Source: Oscillospiraceae bacterium (GTDB lineage Bacteria > Bacillota > Clostridia > Oscillospirales > Ruminococcaceae). Taken from it: a stretch of DNA of 64,000 bases. The position numbers were made by a program, and so were the translations under genes. The stretch is from assembly GCA_030153485.1 (NCBI GenBank), contig JAGUQX010000007.1, forward strand, positions 62,001 to 126,000, written 5' to 3'. The number at the start of each line of letters is the position of its first letter. Position 1 is the first letter of the stretch. The notes beneath the pieces were generated by a model. It saw only the letters and a list, made by a program, of their open reading frames with translations, made no database searches and was not told where the DNA came from. This document shows, piece by piece, positions 16,643 through 26,308 of this stretch.

Positions 16643-19174
16643 TTGTATAAGAAGAAAAATAATAATAAAAAAATAATAAAAAATAATTATCCTCCATCTA
16701 GTTTAAAAGGAAATAAAACAACAGTAAAAAAACAAAAAAAATCTCAAAAAGCAGATATTCAACTATTATCAATTTTATTATTTGCTATTGGAATTTTTTT
16801 AACTTCATTAACTTTTATACGAGGCACTAATATATGGTTGTTTTTGCATAATGTTATGTTTGGTTTTTTTGGTCTAGCTTCATATGTGTTTGGACCCATT
16901 ATGATATATATGTCTATAACCGCTATTTCTTATGAAACTATTTCTTTGTTAAAATCGAAAATTTTTCAAAGTTTTCTTCTCATATTATTTTTATCTAGTT
17001 CTATACAGATATTTATGATGAAAGATTTAACAGATAATAATCTTATTGATAATATTATTTTTCTTTATACTAGTGGGGTAGATAATATAGGAGGCGGACT
17101 TTTAGGCGGGCTTTTTTCTGGTCCTCTTATTTTTATTTTTGGTATGACTGGTGCAAATATAATTCTTATCTTGTTTATATTTGTTTTTATTATGCTTATA
17201 TCAGGTTCAACATTAAAAGATTTTTTTAAATTTATAATTGCTCCTTTTAGGCTTATCGGAAAATCCTATAAAGAAAATGTTTCATCTAAAAAACATATTG
17301 AAAAAGAAGTTGAATTTCCATCGCATCCAGTTTGTTCTAAAAGAAAATTTATAGATATACCAGATGATCAAATTTCTGATAATATAACTAAAATAAAAAA
17401 CAACACAAATCATTTTGATATACCCTTAGATGATAATACTTCAAAAGAAATAAATCAGAAAAATTCAAAAAAAATATTATTATCATTAGATGAAAATAAA
17501 TTTGATAAAACTAAAAAAAATTCTATAGAAACATCTTTAGATCAAAAAAATTTAATTGATAATTTAGTTAAAAAAGTTGCTTTGGATATGTCATTGAATT
17601 CTAATAAAGATAATGATAATATTTCAAAAAAATCATTATTAAAACAACAAAAAGAAGAAGAAATACAAGAGATGAAAGATGAATTGGAAGCAGCAAATGT
17701 TAAATATATCATTGAAGAAGAATATAAGATTCCGCCTTTAACTTTTTTGAAAAAATTTGTTCCCACAGATAATGAGGATATAAGCCAAGAATTAAAAGGG
17801 AATGCAGAAAGACTAGTTGATACTTTAAAAAGTTTTGGTGTTCAAACTCGTGTCATAGATATTTCTAGAGGACCAGCTGTTACAAGATACGAACTTCAGC
17901 CATCAGCTGGTGTTAAGATTAGCAAAATAACAAATTTATCTGATGATATAGCTTTGAATTTAGCAACAGCTGGTGTTAGAATAGAAGCTCCAATTCCAAA
18001 TAAAGCAGCGGTAGGGATAGAGGTTCCTAATAAAAATGTTGATATAGTTACCCTTCGGGAGATAATTGAAAGCGATGATTTTAAAAATTCTAAAAGTAAA
18101 TTAACAGTTGCTTTAGGAAAAGATATTACAGGAAATATGGCAATAGCAGATTTAAGTAAGATGCCACATACACTTATAGCGGGATCTACTGGTTCTGGTA
18201 AATCAGTTTGTATAAATTCTATAATTGTTAGTATACTTTATAAATCATCTCCAGAAGAAGTTAAAATTGTTATGATAGATCCAAAGGTTGTTGAACTTGG
18301 TATATATAATGGTATACCTCATCTTTTAGTTCCTGTTGTTACTGATCCTAGAAAAGCGGCAGGGGCTCTCAATTGGGCTGTAACTGAGATGCTTAATAGA
18401 TATAAAATATTTGCAGATAGCGGTGTTCGAGATCTTGCAGGTTATAATAAATTTGCAAACAAAAAAGATGATATAAAACCTATGCCTCAGATTGTAATAA
18501 TTATAGATGAACTGGCAGACTTAATGATGGCTGCACCAAATGAAGTTGAAGATGCTATATGTAGACTTGCCCAGATGGCTAGAGCGGCAGGAATGCACCT
18601 AGTTATAGCCACTCAAAGACCTTCTGTAGATGTAATTACAGGTGTTATAAAGGCTAATATTCCAAGTAGGATAGCATTTGCTGTATCATCTCAGGTTGAT
18701 TCTAGAACTATTCTTGATGGTTCTGGAGCTGAAAAACTTCTAGGAAGAGGAGATATGCTGTTTGCTCCAATGGGTAGTTCTAAACCCACTAGAGTTCAGG
18801 GGTGTTTTGTTAGCGATACCGAAGTGGAACAGGTTGTTTCATTTATAAAAAATAAGGATAATCCTGACTATGACGAAGAGATAATACACGAAATAGAAAA
18901 GCAATCAGTTGTGGCAAATCAAAAAGAAAAAAATTCTGGAGATAATCTTGAAGATGCAATGCTGATGCCTGCTATAAGATGTATCATAGAGTCGGGACAA
19001 GCATCTACATCTTATCTTCAAAGAAAACTTAAACTTGGATATGCCAGAGCTGCTAGAATTATAGATGATTTGGAAGATAGAGGTATTGTTGGTCCTTATG
19101 AGGGCGGAAAAAGAAAAGTTATAATGTCTAAACAAGATTTTTTAGAGATGAATATTAATATAGATAATAATTAA
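16643..19174 (+). CDS. spoIIIE: DNA translocase SpoIIIE/FtsK
   Basis: 843 residues, TTG start 7 bases after GAGGTG. A basic N-terminal tail, about four membrane segments (residues 35-205), a low-complexity Lys/Asn-rich linker (about 215-350), then the RecA-like motor with Walker [10 protein letters not shown] at about 515 and the I-I-D-E-L-A-D-L-M Walker B, and a C-terminal winged-helix gamma domain (about 775-840) that reads polar DNA sequences. It pumps the chromosome through the septum at division and into the forespore. Genomic place after tepA-ylzJ matches spoIIIE in Bacillus. Confidence 0.95.
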   Translation: MYKKKNNNKKIIKNNYPPSSLKGNKTTVKKQKKSQKADIQLLSILLFAIGIFLTSLTFIRGTNIWLFLHNVMFGFFGLASYVFGPIMIYMSITAISYETISLLKSKIFQSFLLILFLSSSIQIFMMKDLTDNNLIDNIIFLYTSGVDNIGGGLLGGLFSGPLIFIFGMTGANIILILFIFVFIMLISGSTLKDFFKFIIAPFRLIGKSYKENVSSKKHIEKEVEFPSHPVCSKRKFIDIPDDQISDNITKIKNNTNHFDIPLDDNTSKEINQKNSKKILLSLDENKFDKTKKNSIETSLDQKNLIDNLVKKVALDMSLNSNKDNDNISKKSLLKQQKEEEIQEMKDELEAANVKYIIEEEYKIPPLTFLKKFVPTDNEDISQELKGNAERLVDTLKSFGVQTRVIDISRGPAVTRYELQPSAGVKISKITNLSDDIALNLATAGVRIEAPIPNKAAVGIEVPNKNVDIVTLREIIESDDFKNSKSKLTVALGKDITGNMAIADLSKMPHTLIAGSTGSGKSVCINSIIVSILYKSSPEEVKIVMIDPKVVELGIYNGIPHLLVPVVTDPRKAAGALNWAVTEMLNRYKIFADSGVRDLAGYNKFANKKDDIKPMPQIVIIIDELADLMMAAPNEVEDAICRLAQMARAAGMHLVIATQRPSVDVITGVIKANIPSRIAFAVSSQVDSRTILDGSGAEKLLGRGDMLFAPMGSSKPTRVQGCFVSDTEVEQVVSFIKNKDNPDYDEEIIHEIEKQSVVANQKEKNSGDNLEDAMLMPAIRCIIESGQASTSYLQRKLKLGYARAARIIDDLEDRGIVGPYEGGKRKVIMSKQDFLEMNINIDNN

Positions 19175-19208
19175 GATATTATATATATTAAAAGAAAGAA
19201 GGGCTTTA

Positions 19209-21101
19209 ATGGCTTTTATACCAACTACAAAAAAAGAAATGAAAGATCTAGGTATTAACCAGTTTGATTATGTATGTGTAACAGGAGATGCATATGTAGA
19301 TCACCCTAGTTTTGGTATTGCCATTATATCTAGAATTATTGAGTCTTTAGGATATACTGTTGGAATTATTTCTCAACCTAATTGGAAAGATAAAAATAGT
19401 TTTTTAAAATTAGGCATACCCAAATATGCATTTATGGTAACTTCTGGTAATATTGATTCTATGATAAATCATTATAGTGTTGCTAAAAATAAGAGAAAGA
19501 GTGACAGCTATTCCCCTGGTGGAGCACCAAATAAAAGACCTGATAGGGCTGTAACTGTATATTGTGAAATTATAAGGGGTTTATGTAAAGATATTCCAAT
19601 TATCGTTGGGGGAATTGAAGCATCTTTAAGACGTTTTGCTCATTATGATTATTGGTCGGACAGTGTTATGCCTTCTATTTTATGCGATTGTAAAGCAGAT
19701 CTTCTTGTATATGGTATGGCAGAAAAACAAATAAAAGAAATCTGCACAAGATTTTATAATGGCGAAAATATTAATGATATGAGGGATATAAGAGGAACTT
19801 GCTATTTAACCGAACCTAAAAATACACCTTGGGGTTCTGCTGAATGTCCTAGTTTAAAAATGATTTCTGAAAATAAAGAAGAATATGCAAAAGCTTGTAG
19901 AATACAAATTACAGAGCAGGATGAAGTTATAGGAAAAAAAATAATACAACGACATGGTGATAAAATGCTTGTACAGAATGAGCCTGCAAAAATTTTAACA
20001 AGAGAAGAATTTGATGCTATATATGAGCTTCCTTTTGAAAGAAGATGGCATAGTGATTATGATAGTGTTGGTGGAGTTCCTGCTATTGAGGAAGTTGAAT
20101 TTTCTATAACACATAATAGAGGATGTTATGGAAATTGTAATTTTTGTGCTATATCTTTGCATCAAGGAAAAAGAGTTGCTTCTAGAAGTCATGAATCAGT
20201 ATTAAAAGAAGCGGAAATTTTAACAGAGTCTAAAAGGTTTAAGGGATATATTCATGATATTGGGGGACCAAGTGCAAATTTTAGAGGGATATCATGTAAA
20301 AAGCAAGTAGAACATGGAATGTGTAAGGTGAAAAAATGTTTATCTCCAGAACCATGTAAACAATTGATAGTAGATCATAGTGATTATTTATCTCTTTTAA
20401 GAAAAGTTAGATCTATAAAAAAGGTTAAAAAAGTGTTTATTAGATCTGGTATTAGATATGATTATGTTTTAGCGGATGATAATGATGAATTTTTAAGGGA
20501 AGTTATCGAACATCATGTAAGTGGACAATTAAAAGTTGCACCAGAACATTGTTCGGATAGGGTTTTAGCAGCAATGGGGAAACCTTCTATGAAGGTATAT
20601 AAAAAATTTAGTGATAAATTTTATCATTTAACTAAAAAAGCTGGAAAAGAACAATATTTAATACCATATCTCATGTCTTCACATCCAGAAAGCACTATAA
20701 ATGATGCAGTTGAACTTGCATTATTTTTAAAATTAAATGATATACGACCAGAACAAGTCCAGGATTTTTATCCAACTCCGGGAACGGTTTCAACATGTAT
20801 GTTTTATACAGGCATGGATCCTTTTACGATGAAAAAGGTATATGTTCCAAGAACAAAAGAAGAAAAAGCAATGCAAAGAGCACTTTTGCAATATTTTAAT
20901 CCTAAAAATAAAGAAATAATAATAAGTGCTTTAAAAAAAGCAGGACGATTTGATTTAATAGGAAATAAAGATAAATGTTTGGTTCAATGTTCTACAAATT
21001 CTATGCCTACATATTTTAGTTCACCCGAAAAATCAAATAAAATAGAAAATAAAAAAACTCCTAGATATGCAAAATCAAAAGGTAGGATTAAAAAGAAATA
21101 A
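19209..21101 (+). CDS. YgiQ-family radical SAM protein
   Basis: 630 residues. The long N-terminal region begins with the family's F-I-P-T-T-K-K-E-M and has H-P-S-F-G-I-A and G-G-I-E-A-S-L-R-R-F-A-H-Y-D. The radical SAM cluster motif C-Y-G-N-C-N-F-C lies at about residue 307, and the late V-Q-D-F-Y-P-T-P-G-T and Y-T-G-M-D-P motifs close the domain. The 4Fe-4S cluster should cleave S-adenosylmethionine; the substrate of the family is unknown. Starts 34 bases after spoIIIE. A basic Lys/Arg tail ends the protein. Confidence 0.92.
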   Translation: MAFIPTTKKEMKDLGINQFDYVCVTGDAYVDHPSFGIAIISRIIESLGYTVGIISQPNWKDKNSFLKLGIPKYAFMVTSGNIDSMINHYSVAKNKRKSDSYSPGGAPNKRPDRAVTVYCEIIRGLCKDIPIIVGGIEASLRRFAHYDYWSDSVMPSILCDCKADLLVYGMAEKQIKEICTRFYNGENINDMRDIRGTCYLTEPKNTPWGSAECPSLKMISENKEEYAKACRIQITEQDEVIGKKIIQRHGDKMLVQNEPAKILTREEFDAIYELPFERRWHSDYDSVGGVPAIEEVEFSITHNRGCYGNCNFCAISLHQGKRVASRSHESVLKEAEILTESKRFKGYIHDIGGPSANFRGISCKKQVEHGMCKVKKCLSPEPCKQLIVDHSDYLSLLRKVRSIKKVKKVFIRSGIRYDYVLADDNDEFLREVIEHHVSGQLKVAPEHCSDRVLAAMGKPSMKVYKKFSDKFYHLTKKAGKEQYLIPYLMSSHPESTINDAVELALFLKLNDIRPEQVQDFYPTPGTVSTCMFYTGMDPFTMKKVYVPRTKEEKAMQRALLQYFNPKNKEIIISALKKAGRFDLIGNKDKCLVQCSTNSMPTYFSSPEKSNKIENKKTPRYAKSKGRIKKK

Positions 21102-21126
21102 ACTTAATATAGGAATGATATATTTT

Positions 21127-22062
21127 ATGTATATAAAAAATATTAAAATAATAGTTATATTAATATTTTTAATTTTAATTATATATTTTTCAAAAGAAAA
21201 TAATTTTATTAAAAATACTCTATATAGTGCTTTAAATAATTTATCATTTGAAAAAAGTATATCTAAAAAATATTCTCCACCTATATCAGAGGGATATGAT
21301 GATATTATTTTTCATTTTATAGATGTAGGAAATGGAGACAGCTCGCTTATACAAACAGAAGGTTATAATGTTCTTATCGATACAGGAGAAGATATGTATT
21401 CTGATAAATTGTTAGAATATTTATCAGAATTTAATGTAGATAAAATAGATTTATTTATACTAACTCATCCACACTCTGATCATATGGATGGATTAGATGA
21501 AATTTTAGATAATATTTATGTAAAAAAAATTGTTCTACCTGATATAGAAATAGATAGAAAGATTATAAAAGATTATATTGATTCATATAATTCTGTTAGA
21601 GATAATAAAGTTATTATTGAATATGTAAAAAAAGATGATAGATTTATTTTAGGAAATTCTTTTATTAAAATTATTTCTCCATCTCCAAAAAAATATACTA
21701 AGGTAAATAATATGTCTATTGTACTAATGTATTCATATAAAGAAATTTCTATTTTTTATGCATCTGATATGGAAAAAGAACTGGAAATAGATATATCAAA
21801 TTCTAATAGTAATATAAAATCTGATATATTAAAAGTTCCTCATCATGGAAGTATTACATCTTCTACAAAAAGTATTTTAGATAATATTATGGCAGATATC
21901 TATATTATATCTGTGGGAAAAGAAAATAAATATAATCATCCTAGCATAGATATTTTAGATAGAATAAGAAGATATTCAAAACAAGTTTATAGAACAGATT
22001 TTAATGGAAATATTATTATTACTAGTGATGGAATTAAAAAAGTTGTACATACAAGCAGATGA
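21127..22062 (+). CDS. ComEC/Rec2-type metallo-beta-lactamase-fold hydrolase
   Basis: About 311 residues. One N-terminal membrane or signal segment (about 5-22) precedes an exported metallo-beta-lactamase domain: H-F-I-D-V-G-N-G-D-S-S-L, then the zinc motif T-H-P-H-S-D-H-M-D-G at about residue 120, and later V-P-H-H-G-S with a C-terminal H-P-S. This is the lone C-terminal-type domain of ComEC, without the competence channel. In ComEC the domain is thought to degrade the non-transported DNA strand; here the substrate is unknown. In-frame ATGs lie at 21067, 21115 and 21127; the last gives the best signal segment and spacing from TAGGA. Confidence 0.85.
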   Translation: MYIKNIKIIVILIFLILIIYFSKENNFIKNTLYSALNNLSFEKSISKKYSPPISEGYDDIIFHFIDVGNGDSSLIQTEGYNVLIDTGEDMYSDKLLEYLSEFNVDKIDLFILTHPHSDHMDGLDEILDNIYVKKIVLPDIEIDRKIIKDYIDSYNSVRDNKVIIEYVKKDDRFILGNSFIKIISPSPKKYTKVNNMSIVLMYSYKEISIFYASDMEKELEIDISNSNSNIKSDILKVPHHGSITSSTKSILDNIMADIYIISVGKENKYNHPSIDILDRIRRYSKQVYRTDFNGNIIITSDGIKKVVHTSR

Positions 22063-22122
22063 ATTTTGGTATATATGCTTTTAAAAAGCGTTTATAATAT
22101 AATTTAAAAGGTGTGATTGGTA

Positions 22123-23451
22123 TTGAAAGAAAAAAAGTATAATTTATTTGTAGCGATAGCAATGATAGTAGGTATTGTTATTGGATCTGGAATATTTTTT
22201 AAAAGTGATGATATTTTAAGGTTAACTAATGGAAATATTAGTGTTGGTATTTTAGTGTTTATGATAGGCGCTATAAGTATTATTTTTGGAAGTTTGGCGA
22301 TGGGGACATTGGCGTCTATAACAGACGGGGCAGGGGGAATTATTTCCTACGCCGATCAATTCTGTAATAGAAAAATAGCTAGTGCTTTTGGGTGGTTTAA
22401 TACCCTAGTATATTATCCTGGGCTATCTGCAGTTTTAGCTTGGGTTTCTGGTATATATATATCTATTTTATTTGGTATAGAACCAAAATTAGAAACGCAG
22501 ATATTAATTGGATTAGCATGTATGATATTGTTTTATATAGTTAATATTTTATCTGCAAAATTTGCCGGATTATTTCAAGGAGCATCAACGATTATAAAAT
22601 TGATACCTTTAATAATTATCGGTATTGGAGGATTAGTTGGAGGAGATGTATCACATATAACTACTGTAGATACACAGACACTTATGTCTACAAGTTGGCT
22701 TTTAGCATTGGCTCCTATGGCTTTTTCTTTTGATGGTTGGTATATAGCTACTAATATAAGTTCTGAATTAAAAAATAGCAAAAAAAATCTTCCTCTAGCA
22801 TTATTTATAAGTCCAATACTTATATTAATTGTTTATATAGCATATTTTATAGGTATATCTAGTTATGTTGGACCTGAAAAAATTATTGAACTTGGAGATA
22901 GTCATGTCCAATATGCTGCAATTAATTTACTAGGGAATAGTGGAGCTAATATTATTATTACATTTGTGGTTATATCTGTTTTAGGAACATTAAATGGAGT
23001 TATATTGGGGGGGATTAGAATGCCATATTCTTTAGCTACCAAAAATTTAATTCCTTTTTCTGATAAAGTTAAAAAAATTAATAAAAAACTGGGTATTTCT
23101 ATTGGTGCTTCTATTATAACGTGTTCTCTTTCTTTGATTGCGTTATTTTCACATTATATATTAACAAAATATAATGTTCTTGGCGGTTCTGATATATCAG
23201 AAATATCTATTGTATTTAATTATATTTTATTTATATTCTTGTATATTGCTGTTATTAGGCTTGCTAATAAAAAGAAAATTAAAGGAATAATAAAAGGATA
23301 TGTAGTTCCTTGCCTTGCAATATTTGGATCATTAATAATATTTTTTGGGAGTATGGGCGGAAATAATTTTTGGTTTTATATATTATTTTCATTTATTATT
23401 TTTATGATTGGTTATATGTATTCTATAAAAAGTTCTAATAAATCTAAATAA
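22123..23451 (+). CDS. APC-family amino-acid permease
   Basis: 442 residues with about twelve membrane segments. The first helix has the substrate-loop motif V-I-G-S-G-I-F-F typical of the amino acid-polyamine-organocation superfamily, and the sixth has P-M-A-F-S-F-D-G-W, as in SteT/LAT-like exchangers. Substrate not readable; a neutral amino-acid exchanger or importer is the most likely type. Start is TTG 22123, about 10 bases after AAAGGTG (a TTG at 22117 is also in frame). Monocistronic, followed by a strong terminator. Confidence 0.86.
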   Translation: MKEKKYNLFVAIAMIVGIVIGSGIFFKSDDILRLTNGNISVGILVFMIGAISIIFGSLAMGTLASITDGAGGIISYADQFCNRKIASAFGWFNTLVYYPGLSAVLAWVSGIYISILFGIEPKLETQILIGLACMILFYIVNILSAKFAGLFQGASTIIKLIPLIIIGIGGLVGGDVSHITTVDTQTLMSTSWLLALAPMAFSFDGWYIATNISSELKNSKKNLPLALFISPILILIVYIAYFIGISSYVGPEKIIELGDSHVQYAAINLLGNSGANIIITFVVISVLGTLNGVILGGIRMPYSLATKNLIPFSDKVKKINKKLGISIGASIITCSLSLIALFSHYILTKYNVLGGSDISEISIVFNYILFIFLYIAVIRLANKKKIKGIIKGYVVPCLAIFGSLIIFFGSMGGNNFWFYILFSFIIFMIGYMYSIKSSNKSK

Positions 23452-23488
23452 AAAAAGAAGCAGAGGATTATTCCTCTGCTTCTTTTTT
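23451..23488. terminator. Bidirectional terminator after the APC permease gene
   Basis: 16-base arms (23451-23466 and 23473-23488) with core GAAGCAGAGG, A-run before and T-run after; serves the permease and the converging cysteine-rich gene. Confidence 0.88.
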
Positions 23489-23498
23489 TATTTAGTAA

Positions 23499-23621
23499 TT
23501 AACAACAAGAGTTGTTTCCACAATTATCTCCGATTTTATCATTTCCGCCACAACAAACAAGAAGCAGTACAACTATAAGTATCCAAGAACAATTTCCGCC
23601 AAATAAATTATTACAATTCAT
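23499..23621 (-). CDS. Small cysteine-rich membrane protein (40 residues), coat-type
   Basis: Short gene with a perfect AAAGGAGG ribosome binding site 9 bases before the ATG at 23621. The 40 residues are a Cys/Asn/Gly head (M-N-C-N-N-L-F-G-G-N-C), one hydrophobic segment (W-I-L-I-V-V-L-L-L-V), then C-C-G-G-N-D and a tail ending N-S-C-C. Small proteins of this plan (G-G-N-x-C, hydrophobic core, Cys/Gly tail) recur in spore-forming Firmicutes, where they are often guessed to be spore-layer proteins. A sigma-K-like promoter sits upstream. Function unknown; a late sporulation role is inference. Confidence 0.72.
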   Translation of the reverse strand: MNCNNLFGGNCSWILIVVLLLVCCGGNDKIGDNCGNNSCC

Positions 23622-23654
23622 AATGTTTTCCTCCTTTAATTAAATTTTATGACC

Positions 23655-23682
23655 TATACTATGTAAAATATTAATCATGTGT
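23655..23682 (-). promoter_or_regulatory. Sigma-K-like promoter of the 40-residue cysteine-rich gene
   Basis: On the minus strand AC, 17 bases, then CATAGTATA: a full match to the AC-N17-CATANNNTA pattern known for sigma-K in Bacillus. The -10 ends 33 bases before the ATG. In AT-rich DNA such matches can occur by chance. Confidence 0.4.
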
Positions 23683-23739
23683 TACAACTTATTAGATAAG
23701 AATTATTTTAAAATAATCTTTTTATCTTACGACAAGATA

Positions 23740-23784
23740 TATTAAAGAAATATATTAAAATAACAATAATATATTTCTTTAATA
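23740..23784. promoter_or_regulatory. 18-bp inverted repeat abutting the clpC ribosome binding site
   Basis: Perfect 18-base arms (23740-23757, 23767-23784) around a 9-base loop; the next bases are the GGAGG box of the ClpC-type gene. It is neither a CtsR direct repeat nor a CIRCE element by sequence, though the 9-base spacer matches CIRCE. It could be an operator or a leader hairpin that affects access to the ribosome binding site. Confidence 0.5.
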
Positions 23785-23797
23785 GGAGGATGGAGAG

Positions 23798-26215
23798 TTG
23801 TTTATATTTAATGGTTTTACAGATAAATCTAATAAAGTGATAAATATGGGTATATCTATAGCATCAAACAGAGGACATACATATGTAGGAAGTGAACATA
23901 TTTTATGTGGAATATTAAAAGAAAATAATAATATTGGGTCTAATATATTATCAATTAATAATATATTTTATGATGAAATTATATGTATATTAGATGATAT
24001 GATTGGCGTAGGAATTAAAACAAAACTGGATACAAATAATTTAACTAAATGTATAAATAAAATTTTAGAAGATGCTGTGTACGAGTCGATAAATACAAAA
24101 TGCCTAAAGGTAGGCACGGATCATATCTTAATGTCTATTTTAAAAAATAGGGATAGTTGCGCAGGAAAAATTTTAAAAGATTTAGATATAAATCTTGATG
24201 AACTATACGATTCTCTTTTAAATAATTCAAATTCTATAAGAAAAGATAAAGAAAAAACGGTCATAAAAAATTCTATATATAAGCAAATGGAAAAAAAGAA
24301 ATCGTATATAAATAAATATGGATCTAATTTAAATAAAAAAGCAAAAGAAGGAATAATAGGAGAAGTTTTTTCTAGAGAAGAAGAGATTGAAAGAATAACA
24401 CATATTTTATCTAGAAAAACAAAAAACAATCCGTGTTTAGTAGGCGATCCAGGTGTTGGAAAAACTGCAATAATTGAAGGAATTGCAAAATTAATATATG
24501 AAAATAAATTAACTGATAATTTAAATAAAAAAGAAATTATTTCTTTAAATTTAAACTCTATGATTGCAGGGTCAAAATATAGAGGTGATTTTGAAGATAG
24601 AATAAAAAATACAATTGAAGAAGTTTTAGAAAAAAAGAATATAATATTATTTATTGATGAGATACATTGTTTAATAGGAGCTGGATCAGTAGAAGGAACA
24701 GTGGATGCAGCTAATATATTAAAACCATATTTAACAAGAGGAGATTTACAAATTATAGGCGCTACTACTTTTACAGAATATAGAAAATATATTGAAAAGG
24801 ATATGGCGTTGGAGAGAAGATTTCAAAAAGTTAATATAAACCCACCAACAATATCAGAATGTATAAAAATAGTTGAAGGCATAAAAAAAGATTTTGAAAA
24901 TTATCATAATGTAACGATATCTAAAGAGATAGTTATACAAGCAATTAGTTATTCGGAAAGGTATATATATGATAGAAATTTACCAGATAAGGCAATAGAT
25001 GTTATTGATGAGGCATGTGCAAGAGTTAATTTTAAAAGACTTTTATTAAATAATGAAATTAAAAAAAATATTTCTACAGAAAAAGAAAAGTCTTTATATT
25101 TTGATAATAAAGATTTTGAAAAGTTAAAAATCATAATAGAGAAGGAGAAAAAAGATAATAAAAGCTTTTTAGATAAAAGAAAAGATATTTTAACACTAGA
25201 TAAATTAGAAGATAAAAATAAACTCCCTATTAGTGAAGAAGATATAAAAGATGTAATATCTATATGGACGGGAGTTCCTATTGGTAGTATTGATTATCAA
25301 GTGGGAAAAGATTTGTTGGATTTAGAATATAAACTTAAGAAAAAAATATATGGACAAGATCAAGCTGTTTTGGCTGTATCTAATGCAATTAAAAGAGGAA
25401 GGATAGGAATAAAAGATCCAAATAGACCTATAAGTTCATTTTTATTTATTGGTCCTAGTGGAGTTGGAAAGACATATTTTGCAAAAACATTAAGTAATAT
25501 ACTATCGTTAAATAAAAATAAATTTATAAAGCTAGATATGTCAGAATATATGGAAAAACATTGTATATCAAAAATCATAGGTTCTCCACCTGGATATATA
25601 GGGTATGGAAATGGTGGTCATCTTGTAGAAAAAGTTAGAAATACGCCTAATTCTATTATTTTATTTGATGAAGTTGAAAAAGCACATCCAGATATATTAA
25701 ATATATTATTACAAATATTAGAAGATGGAAATCTAACAGATTCTAGTGGTAAAAAAGGGAATTTTAAAGATTGTATAATTATAATGACCTCTAATATTGG
25801 AGCGTTATATTTTAAAAATAGCGTATCTATAGGTTTTGGAAATGAATCAATTAATTTTAAAGAAAAGGTTTTAGATGAACTTAAGACATATATAAAACCA
25901 GAAATTTTGAATCGTATTGATAATACTATTTTATTTAATAATTTAGAAGAATTAGATTTTATAAATATTGTTCAAAATCATATAGGAGAGCTTAAAAAAA
26001 GATTAGTAGCCTTAAATATTGATGTTAAAATAGATAAAAATGTCGTAGACTATATAGCAAAAAAAAGCTTTATGAATAAATCTGGCGGTAGAAATGTTAG
26101 GAATATTATTGCGGAAATAATAGAAAATAAAATATCAGATATAATATTATCACAATCTTCAAAAGAAAATATAGATATTACTATTAATGATAAAAATGAA
26201 TTGATATTTGTTTAA
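23798..26215 (+). CDS. clpC: ClpC-type AAA+ ATPase (Clp protease unfoldase)
   Basis: 805 residues, TTG start 8 bases after AGGAGG. Two N-terminal Clp-N repeats (about 5-145), first AAA+ domain with Walker A G-D-P-G-V-G-K-T at about 218, a short coiled middle region (about 420-480), second AAA+ domain with Walker A G-P-S-G-V-G-K-T at about 550. The I-G-F tripeptide in S-I-G-F-G-N-E near residue 677 is in the place of the ClpP-docking loop (VGF/IGF), which ClpB disaggregases lack; so it should feed substrates to ClpP. The gene stands alone, not in a ctsR-mcsA-mcsB-clpC operon. ClpE or another HSP100 subtype is the alternative. Confidence 0.85.
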   Translation: MFIFNGFTDKSNKVINMGISIASNRGHTYVGSEHILCGILKENNNIGSNILSINNIFYDEIICILDDMIGVGIKTKLDTNNLTKCINKILEDAVYESINTKCLKVGTDHILMSILKNRDSCAGKILKDLDINLDELYDSLLNNSNSIRKDKEKTVIKNSIYKQMEKKKSYINKYGSNLNKKAKEGIIGEVFSREEEIERITHILSRKTKNNPCLVGDPGVGKTAIIEGIAKLIYENKLTDNLNKKEIISLNLNSMIAGSKYRGDFEDRIKNTIEEVLEKKNIILFIDEIHCLIGAGSVEGTVDAANILKPYLTRGDLQIIGATTFTEYRKYIEKDMALERRFQKVNINPPTISECIKIVEGIKKDFENYHNVTISKEIVIQAISYSERYIYDRNLPDKAIDVIDEACARVNFKRLLLNNEIKKNISTEKEKSLYFDNKDFEKLKIIIEKEKKDNKSFLDKRKDILTLDKLEDKNKLPISEEDIKDVISIWTGVPIGSIDYQVGKDLLDLEYKLKKKIYGQDQAVLAVSNAIKRGRIGIKDPNRPISSFLFIGPSGVGKTYFAKTLSNILSLNKNKFIKLDMSEYMEKHCISKIIGSPPGYIGYGNGGHLVEKVRNTPNSIILFDEVEKAHPDILNILLQILEDGNLTDSSGKKGNFKDCIIIMTSNIGALYFKNSVSIGFGNESINFKEKVLDELKTYIKPEILNRIDNTILFNNLEELDFINIVQNHIGELKKRLVALNIDVKIDKNVVDYIAKKSFMNKSGGRNVRNIIAEIIENKISDIILSQSSKENIDITINDKNELIFV

Positions 26216-26256
26216 AATTTTTATAAAATCATAGTGTTTTCTTAGTATGGCTTACA

Positions 26257-26285
26257 TTGAATAAAGAGATAATTTATGTTATAAT
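26257..26285 (+). promoter_or_regulatory. Sigma-A type promoter for recJ-relA
   Basis: TTGAAT (26257-26262) and TATAAT (26280-26285) with a 17-base spacer, 23 bases before the recJ ATG. Confidence 0.6.
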
Positions 26286-26308
26286 TTGCTTTTATTTAGG
26301 GGGTATTT

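Noticed and set aside
19995..20192. Short minus-strand frames inside the YgiQ, spoIIIE and relA genes
   Set aside because: All are antisense shadows without ribosome binding sites or family resemblance.
23798..26215. Calling the HSP100 gene clpB
   Set aside because: It lacks the long middle coiled-coil domain of ClpB and has an I-G-F loop for ClpP docking.
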